NCBI GenBank assembly: GCA_003952965.2
Contig: CM025850.1
Coordinates: forward strand, 1,284,378-1,348,377
Reading direction: 5' to 3'
From: Morella rubra
Taxonomy: Eukaryota; Streptophyta; Magnoliopsida; Fagales; Myricaceae
DNA: 64,000 bases
Made by a program: the position numbers and the translations under genes. The notes beneath the pieces were generated by a model that saw only the letters and a list, made by a program, of their open reading frames with translations, was not told the origin of the DNA and ran no database searches. This document shows, piece by piece, positions 53,225 to 64,000 of this stretch. The number at the start of each line of letters is the position of its first letter. Position 1 is the first letter of the stretch.

Positions 53225-53448
53225 GCTTAGGTCTTTTTTTTTGGCAGTCTATTGCCTAAAATACCTCAATACAGTCTGGCCAATGAAAAGCTCAAATGAC
53301 CGGTCGTTTCGTTTAATATCCCGACCAATAACGCTGCTCACTAGTAATCACCTTCACGCTCCTCTCGTTTTCTTCCTTTCTGCCTAGACACTCCAAGAGC
53401 CACAGAGCGCAGAGAAAAAGCAACAAAAGAGCTTCCCGATCATTGTTC

Positions 53449-56822
<3,374 letters not shown>

Positions 56823-57523
56823 TTACTTCCTCGGCCGGTGGAAAACATGAGTAGGATTTAATTATGGTTCAGACGGATTGTAAAAATCTGTTGGCTTTGA
56901 TTTTCATTTGTCTATGATAATTACCTATGGTTTGATCCAGTAAATTATGAAATTGTGGTTTGCAAATACTCCTTTTTTGTAAGGACAAAAATAATATAAG
57001 AAAAGGAGTTCTAGTGATAAATTTTATGCGGGATTTAGCTAACTCTTATTATTCAACACCGTTATCCGAAAACATAAGCACAGAGGGGCGAGATTCTTTA
57101 ATATATGGCAATAGTTTTTAAGATAGAAAACAAGGTCCCAATACGATGTTCTTTAATATATGACCAGCGGCAATGAGTTCTGTTATGTCTTTGCCTCGGA
57201 CATGGGAAGTAGAAACTCAATCCTATCTTCGTCAGCTTCGGCTCCAACCGCAAACCAGTTAAAGTAGAAAAGTAAATTCAAGTTATTTGCGTTTTATATG
57301 TTGAATGGGTAATTAGAAAAGCTCATAAAAAGAAGACAATGGATACTGACAATGGAGCTCTTAAAAGGACTTTGGACATGGGAAAAATATCATGTTGTCC
57401 CTGTACACCCACTCTCTGTTGTTTGACTTTTTCTGCGTCACGATATTATATTATTATGTTAGAATATCCTATCATTATTAATGTATATTTTCAAGCTGTG
57501 ATTGTATCTCGAATTTATTATAA

Positions 57524-57926
57524 CGGGAAAAATATAATTTTTCTTCTCACCGATTATCGGAATAGTCACATATTGTACCCCAAATTATTATCTTTAAGAC
57601 ATTACATCCTCAAATAACCAATATTATTCATTTTGCACCCTAAACTACCCACTTTGACACATTACATTTTTCTAACTACTAATATTAAACACTTTGCACT
57701 TTCCATTTGACAATAATACCCTTGAGAAATTAATGAATTGACAAAAATATCTTCAATATATGCAAAATGAGTTAAGGGCATTATCGTCATTTTAGTCTGA
57801 AAATTTGATAAAGGGTGCAAAGTATTAAAAATTGGTATTTATAGGGTGCAATGTGTCAAAATTGATAGTTTAGAGTGTAAAGTGTAAAATCTATGGTAAT
57901 TCGTGAGTAAAAAGTATATTTTCCCA
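57524..57926. mobile_element. MITE family A, copy 3
   Basis: A 403-bp element beginning CGGGAAAAATATAATTTTTC and ending GTAAAAAGTATATTTTCCCA; the ends are inverted repeats of about 30 bp with mismatches. Perfect 8-bp flanking direct repeats TATTATAA (57516-57523 and 57927-57934) mark the target duplication. The interior is semi-palindromic (ACACTTTGCACTTT against AGAGTGTAAAGTGTAAA), so a transcript could fold into a long hairpin. This is the best preserved of the family-A copies. Confidence 0.8.
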
Positions 57927-59407
57927 TATTATAATTGATTGTATTCCCAAACTTAAAAAAAGTTAGTGCAATTTTGTGGACAAGGGAGATCAATGCAATG
58001 ACGAGGCTCGAGTACCCTCAAAATCATCTCGGATAGTCATAAGAAATTGAATCAAACACATACCATCTCTATAAGTAATAAACTTTTTGACATCATCGGA
58101 ATCATGAGACATATGTGGTTATAGATGAATTATCTAACAAGTCTGAATGACCGGTGGCAACAGTCTTGTCTTGTGGAAATGAGCTCTCCGAACATTATGA
58201 GCAAGGCATTTTCTGCATTTGTTCGGCTTGTGACCCCACTTAGAAAAAGCAATTCTCCTCTTAAATTAGCTCACTTCTGGCATCTAGGAGTTTTGAAAAA
58301 TAAAAAGAAATATATGCGTTAGAGTAAGTTTTTGAAATGTATTTTGAGTGTAAAATTCTTTACTAAGATAAAGAAGGGAAATATCTTAATTCGTAGAGCG
58401 CACTGAAAATTCAGTTAATGAGAGAATTGGGCTCAAAAAGTTTGGGATATTGCTTCAGCTATTTTTTGAAAATAGCTGACTTTTATTTCAAAATTAGGTG
58501 GACAAAGATAAATTTCGTAATAGTTTTGGTAAGCTAGAAAAATCAGAATAAGAAGAAGCGGGTTTCGAAAGGCCAGGAATCAGGCCCAAAATGCATGACT
58601 GATGAGGACCATAATCTCCACTGGACCTCATTATGGGGAGCTCTAGATGAAGTGCTCAATAGATACAAGACTGGACTCGGGCCTTTAAAAATATGTGGTC
58701 CTAAATAAGAAAGGGCACGAATCCTAAAAAATCGAATGAAACCCAGACTGGTTCTGTAAAGGGTCGACGCCACATCCAATGGGTTTTGGATTATTTTCGT
58801 TTCTTTACCTAAGCTACTGACTTTTAGGTTCCAGAAGACACTTCCAATTCATAATTCGTATGATCCGTATTGGCTTCGCGATTATTGTGTATGCCACTTT
58901 CAGGTTCCTGATTGATGGGTAGGGACTTTCTGGCAGTTTTCTCTGACACGATTTTGGACAATTACTTGCACTGGTGGATCCCAGAACCTCCAAATAAAAA
59001 CAACGTGGAAAATGGCCTTCGCCATTTTCTTTGTATAAAAAGGGATAAATATGACATTAAGCTTTTATATCAGGTAATAGTAAGTGAAACTTTTTTTTTG
59101 TTCAGAGTTAATATTCAGTGATTGATACGGCAGGAGTAGGCAGTATTCGCCTTATTTTATTATGACTTCCCATGATTATTATTATTTTTTTCAACAAAAT
59201 TATTATTATTTTTTAAAAATGAGAGAAAAATTTAAAAATATATTCACTTGTATTAAATTCGGACAAATCTGATTCTGTATTTATATATATTATATTTAAC
59301 GTCACAATAAATTTTAGATCTATTAATTAGACCTCTTAATTTTTTTGGGTAAATGATGATTTGAATTTTTAATTTTAGTCTAACTCATACTCTCAGCACC
59401 TCCTAAT

Positions 59408-59497
59408 CAGTGGCGGATGCAGGAGGCGGCCCATTAGACAAACCAAAAAAAATTTTATTTTAAGAGTCGCCCGAATTAAGTGCTGAATCCGCCACTA
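59408..59497. mobile_element. 90-bp hAT-like micro-element
   Basis: Left end CAGTGGCGGATGCAG and right end GCTGAATCCGCCACTA are inverted repeats of the common plant hAT type. They are flanked by CTCCTAAT (59400-59407) and TTCCTAAT (59498-59505), 7 of 8 matching, consistent with an 8-bp target duplication. There is almost no interior, so it is a minimal deletion derivative. Confidence 0.75.
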
Positions 59498-62126
59498 TTC
59501 CTAATACCACACGAAGACCTTGTTGTGTCAACAAACGTTCAACATAACTACAAAAGTAAAACCACCGGTTTGTTTCTAGTGCTGACAGCTCTTTTTTTTT
59601 TGTTTTTTTCCTGAGTTAGTGCTGATAGCTGCTTACGTATTGAGAATAAAGTTAATTATCTTTGGCAGGTGCGTCTCTCTCCCCGGGCCTCTTTAGGAGA
59701 GCTAAGTTCAACCAAAGTCCACGTGGCACAGTCATGGGTAATTTAACTGCATTATATGTAGTGAACATGACTCAAATATTATGGACCAAGAAAAACAGAG
59801 AAGAAAATGGTTATCTAAGGATATTTTCTTTCTTGGTTTGGGCCGAAAAGATGAAATGGTTGTCGTTGGGAGTAGGTTGTAGGTACATTGTCTCCTAGAG
59901 ATAAAGTAGGCGTGCATGTTAATTATTGTTATTATTACTATTATTTTTGGGTAGGTGTGCATATTAATTATTAAATGCACTAAACGACGTGTAATAATAA
60001 ATATTTGGAGGTAGATGTGTCGGTGTGTATATTTCTAATAAATTGCAGGAAGTTCGGTAAGACTTCGCCTCTTCTGACTCGTAGTTTTGATTCCTATCTG
60101 ACACATTTTACAAGGTGTTGCATCCGGGGCCGGGTCTGTACGTGGGCCCACAAGTCCATTGGTTTTTTCCACTTGCCTTTTTGCTGCTGATTTTTATTTT
60201 TTAGGTGGTCCATGTTTTTTTCGGAGAAAGAAGGGAGAAAAGGACCCCCGATTGAATGGTTCGATTATTCAACTTGATGCTAAATTTTGTACGGAGGATC
60301 GTGTTTTCTAAAGTCTCTGATTTATTGCTAAAATATTGGCTCGTGAAAATTGCATGGATCTTTAAACAACGAAACTCTGTCAGAAACTGACAAACTTTGT
60401 AGCACGCGATATTGACTGTCCCATAACACAAACGATTAATTATTTTTAAGCACTAGATTCCATTTGTACGGCGGCAATTTCATCGTCGTTATCCAATTGT
60501 TTTCAGCTATTGGATGTGATAAACAATTACTAGATCTTGACGCTAATTTTTAAAATATATTAATCGAGTTTATATATTTATTTATAGTAATTTTTAATTC
60601 AATTTCTGTGGATATTAAATTAAATTTATTCAAATTTGATATATGTGAATATGTATTCGAATTTCTTTTATTATTTTAAAAAAAAGTAATCTTTTTATCC
60701 CGCCGTGCAAAAATTAAAATAAAGTTACAAAAATTTCAATTCCAATTATATTTTGGAACGTACGGTAGCGGCTATGATACCACTACACGTTGTATAAGTG
60801 GATTCGTGTAAACCGGATGTGGAGGAAGTTTTAATTTGTCCACTCTGTAATGGCGCTCGGATTTTCTTCCGGGACTTGGTCGTTGTCAGAATTCTACTCG
60901 TTGAGGTCAACAAACCCCAACTCACGTGTTCCCTTCTTGTCCATAAAAGCCTTGTCAATGTTGTAAAGGAAAACATTATGGACCGCACCACGAAAAATGG
61001 AAAGGAACGACAACGACTGCCACCAAAAAAACGACCAGACGAATTCGCCACTGAAGCAAAAAAGGTTATGGGGAGATTGAGAACTTCAACTTGTATTGCT
61101 AGCTCGGTCAGAATTCATGCCACACATTTCCCATTTCACAATCCACGAAATTTTCCTCTAGGGATATCATAACAAGTGGTCGACGCAACAAGAATAAATT
61201 ACTATATATAAGTTATCCTTAGTTGAAGTCTCAAGCTATTTTAAGTCACTCCACGAGTATTTGCTGGTGGGTAAATTAGAACCATGATTTGTGAGGGGAG
61301 TCAGTTGAAAATCAAGTACTTAGGCACTAGAATGTTAGAAGAAAATTTGAAGAAACTTGAATAACGAATAACACAATAATGGAGCTTTGCTCAGATCTTA
61401 ATGCACTTCAAAAGCGCCTACTTTACACGTCACTCTCGAGTGTGGTGCATTATAGTCTCTACTTATTGCACAATATCAAATGCATGCCTAAAGTCTATTA
61501 TCTGGTGAGCTGCCAGTAATTACTCAAATTTACAGGTTAGAGAAATAACAAATAGTACCATATTAGAGAGTTTTGAATAATTTTAATAAATAGTTTTTTT
61601 CTTTCTAAACCTAACAATTAGTATATATGGTATTTGATTAATTTAATAAGAAAATAGTTCTCAATTGCAAATTGGGTTACCCTTTCAATCATTATATATA
61701 TAGTTATTGCAGAACACAACTCCTTCATAGGAACTAGAAAATGTATTACCTAAAAGATGTGAGATTCGACTAATGACGGTAGGTCCCCACCATATGATCA
61801 TTGCTGGACGACTAGAATTCAAGGTCTTGTCGATTTTGACCACAACTGTAAAAACATTATTATTGGGCCCAAAAAAAACCAAGACAAGACACCTCTTCCT
61901 CTTCCCCGCTTATCTCAGCCTTCAACCTTTTTCTATAACGCAAAAAAAAAATAATAATTGAAAAGGGAATATTATCAGGGCAATTCCGGAAAATTGATTC
62001 ACGCAGCAAGTAAAGAAGAGAGTTTTGATCAAACAGAGCTCCCTGGTCTCTCTCCGTTCCACTCGTCTCTTGCCTGGAAAGACGGGAACGATGACCGGCG
62101 TAATTTCCACAAGCTCAAAAGTGGAC

Positions 62127-62132
62127 CACGTG
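62127..62132. promoter_or_regulatory. G-box CACGTG upstream of the IQM gene
   Basis: A perfect CACGTG about 535 bp upstream of the IQM start codon. Motif seen; activity unknown. Confidence 0.3.
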
Positions 62133-62585
62133 CCTCGCACAGAATTCAAGGTCCTCGTCAACTGAAAAATAATTTTACTCCCAATATTCGTTGTGTTTCG
62201 TCGAACTTTCAAGGATACAGACGTCGCCTCTAAATGCTCAAACGGTGTCGTAGGATTCACTTTTGAACCGCTTCCCCAAACCCAAAGGGCCTTACAGAAG
62301 CATAAATTTACCCAAAAAGTTTTTACCATAATTTATATAAGATGCCAATTTTTTCTACCAATTAATAAAAACTTGTTTAAAATATTGAGTAGAATTTTTA
62401 AATTACCGAAAGTTTTTAAGTGTAAAATTAGCCCAGATGATCTGAACACCTCATAAGTTGTACATAAACCTGAAATCCAACAGCTTATTTCTTTAAAAAA
62501 AAAAAAACAGCTTATTTCCAAACAAACAGAATATTTAATATCAAACATAAAAAAATGGATTCGTTGAGTTTCCCGGTAAAGTCCA

Positions 62586-62591
62586 TATATA
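62586..62591 (+). promoter_or_regulatory. TATA box of the IQM gene
   Basis: CATATATAG about 80 bp upstream of the ATG and about 30 bp upstream of the CT-repeat leader. The spacing fits a TATA box with transcription starting near 62,615. Confidence 0.55.
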
Positions 62592-62613
62592 GTACTCCAT
62601 CGAACTCTGAAAC

Positions 62614-62638
62614 TCCTCTCTCTCTCTCTCTCTCTCTC
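62614..62638 (+). repeat. (CT)n microsatellite in IQM leader
   Basis: A nearly perfect CT repeat on the sense strand in the predicted 5' untranslated leader, 29 bp before the ATG. Likely polymorphic in length between individuals. Confidence 0.9.
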
Positions 62639-62666
62639 CGAATTCTGCATTTGACCGAGTGTAGAT

Positions 62667-63823
62667 ATGGAGGTTCAGACGCAGGCGATCCCAAACTTCG
62701 AACACCAGCCAAAAAATCCTTTCTCTTCTTACTCGCTCGAAGAAATGGCCGCGTGCTCCCAGGACCTCAGTTCCCTCGAGGGCATCCTGGGCTCCGACAT
62801 GCCCGAATCACCTTCAACGGCCAATCCGGAAACCGGCGGGCCGGGCTCTCATAACTCTGTTAATAGACCGCCGCCGGAAAACGGTGCTGAAGAATGCCAC
62901 TTCCATGGAAATATGAGTTTGACCTTAGAAAACAGCGGCGGGTCGCTGGAGACTGACGAGGAATCGACGCTGCTGGTGGGTCCTACAGGGAAGTTTTCTT
63001 CTGAGCAGGACGCGCTGGAGAGCGAGTGCCCTGAGTCTAACGCGGCGGTGAAGGTGCAGAAGGTGTATCGGAGCTATCGTACCCGGCGCAGATTAGCGGA
63101 CTCTGCGGTTGTAGCTGAAGAGCTCTGGTGGGTTTCACAATATCTTGTGCTTTTCCTCTTATCTTTTTATTACTTTTTCTTTTGAGGATATCTTTTTATT
63201 TGGTTATTTTTCGAAATAACTGAAAGAAATGAGGATGATCATGCAGGTGGCAAGCGATAGATTATGCCCGGCTGAGCCGCAGTACAGTTTCATTCTTCAA
63301 TTTCTTGAAGCCCGAGAGTTTGGCCTCCAAGTGGAGTCGTGTTAGCTTGAATGCTTCTAAGGTAATTTTGTTTCCTTTTTTAAGTTTTATTTTTCGGATC
63401 AGAAAAGAAAAAACGGTGTTCCTGTTACAGGGGATGCTTGTCATACGTAGTCTGCAAAAGACGATTGGGTTTGGTTATAGTGTTTTGAAATCGTACAAAT
63501 TTGGGATTTATTTTGGCAGGTGGGAAAAGGTTTGTCCAAGGACGACAAAGCACAAAAACTGGCTTTTCAGCACTGGATTGAAGCTGTAAGCACCTTCTTT
63601 CTTGAAGCTCTCGTCACCAACAATACAATTTTGATGAAGAATACGATTTATCTGATAAAAATTTGATCTTTCAGTTGTATTGTAATGCATTATTTATTTG
63701 TTTTCAACTTCATCAATATTCTTAAAACTGTCAGATTGATCCGCGGCATCGCTATGGGCATAGCTTGCATTTATACTATGAAGAGTGGTGCAAAGCGGAT
63801 GCTGGTCAGCCATTTTTCTACTG
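62667..63823 (+). CDS. IQM3: IQ-motif protein, IQM type, 5' part
   Basis: N-terminal part of an IQM family calmodulin-binding protein, most like IQM3 judging from its neighbours. IQM proteins bind calmodulin without calcium and affect stomata, seedling growth and stress responses. Four exons: 62667-63127, 63247-63361, 63520-63585, 63735-63823, with GT-AG introns, 243 codons in window. The acidic, Ser-rich N-terminus (1-125) is followed by an IQ motif at about 127-142 ([17 protein letters not shown]), then the IQM-typical [18 protein letters not shown] and [15 protein letters not shown] motifs. The last visible exon ends in FFYW with an open phase, so the gene continues past the right edge. 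The start is the first ATG after the TATA box and CT leader. The gene name rests on synteny with the Arabidopsis MDAR1-IQM3 pair and is inferred. Confidence 0.85.
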
Positions 63824-64000
63824 GTAAGCAAAGTTTTGCTTCGACAACGTAATACGCACTCCAAGAATTTTTATTCTTTGTAGGCATTTGTGGGAGGCAG
63901 AATACAAGGTCTGGAAAAAGTGGCAAATTTCCTCAAAATGTGTCTTTAATTTAATATTGATTCTCTACTTTTAACAGAGTTCTTGCCGAAAAATAACGTG
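63824..64000 (+). other. IQM intron, continuing off the right edge
   Basis: The donor GTAAGC at 63824 follows exon 4. The expected next residues of the family (LDIGDGK-like) are not encoded before 64000, so the window ends in an intron. Confidence 0.7.

Larger units (their letters stand above)
48230..53448. other. Intergenic between divergent KIPK and MDAR
   Basis: About 5.2 kb between two divergently transcribed genes. It contains a MITE (48.3 kb), an AT-rich MITE-like element (49.5 kb), a 478-bp tandem duplication (49.9-50.9 kb), and, nearer MDAR, bZIP-type motifs. The stretch 51,000-52,700 has no recognised gene or element; its open frames resemble nothing known to me. Confidence 0.6.
56823..62580. 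other. Intergenic, MDAR to IQM gene
   Basis: About 5.8 kb. The first 150 bp after the MDAR stop are presumably its 3' untranslated region. A family-A MITE lies at 57.5 kb and a 90-bp hAT-like element at 59.4 kb. The rest (58,000-59,400 and 59,500-62,100) is AT-rich DNA in which no gene was recognised. The longest frames, for example 60,798-61,172, resemble nothing known to me and lie in ordinary base composition. Confidence 0.6.

Noticed and set aside
60746..61172. Overlapping frames of 101 and 124 codons on opposite strands
   Set aside because: No family resemblance on either strand and ordinary local composition; kept out of the gene list.
62555..62854. ATG-started frame overlapping the IQM start in another frame
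   Set aside because: Its ATG lies upstream of the TATA box, so it would not be in the transcript; the rest is a shadow of exon 1.

Overview
This is nuclear DNA from a flowering plant, almost certainly a eudicot. It is AT-rich, the genes have many small GT-AG introns, and all seven recognisable genes are plant proteins. I cannot name the species from the sequence alone.

Layout, left to right. A starch branching enzyme class II gene (SBE2, minus strand, 5' eight coding exons, continuing off the left edge) occupies about 1-9,570. A four-exon RLPH2-type phosphatase gene (minus) lies at 11,912-13,689. A complete 20-exon full-size ABCG/PDR transporter gene of the ABCG34 type (minus) lies at 14,689-22,457. 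A gene-poor stretch of about 9.5 kb (22,850-32,390) holds small DNA-transposon remnants, MITE-like elements and several short tandem duplications. A 19-exon BTB/POZ-LRR gene of the FBL11 type (minus) lies at 32,392-42,227, followed by a two-exon AGC-VIII kinase gene of the KIPK type (minus) at 42,977-46,866 with a probable leader intron. After about 5 kb of repeat-bearing intergenic DNA comes a ten-exon monodehydroascorbate reductase gene (plus) at 53,449-56,822. Another 5.8 kb of intergenic DNA precedes the first four exons of an IQM-type calmodulin-binding protein gene (plus, from 62,667, running off the right edge).

For the five genes complete in the window the exon lengths sum to an uninterrupted frame: 318 aa (RLPH2), 1,451 aa (ABCG34), 964 aa (FBL11), 869 aa (KIPK) and 434 aa (MDAR). 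The two partial genes contribute 328 codons (SBE2) and 243 codons (IQM). The genes do not form a pathway and are ordinary independent housekeeping, stress and signalling genes. Their order is informative: from memory of the Arabidopsis map, FBL11-ABCG34-SBE2.1 are neighbours on chromosome 2, and IQM3-MDAR1-KIPK are neighbours on chromosome 3. The window looks like the unfractionated ancestral block from which both Arabidopsis segments derive.

The less ordinary content is in the gaps. There is a MITE family with roughly 30-bp terminal inverted repeats and 8-9 bp target duplications (25.5, 48.3 and 57.5 kb), a decayed hAT element with a surviving transposase C-terminus (29.65-30.67 kb), a 90-bp hAT-like micro-element (59.4 kb), and four local tandem duplications. 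One gene (FBL11) appears to use a GC-AG intron. I found no unmistakable new biological system.
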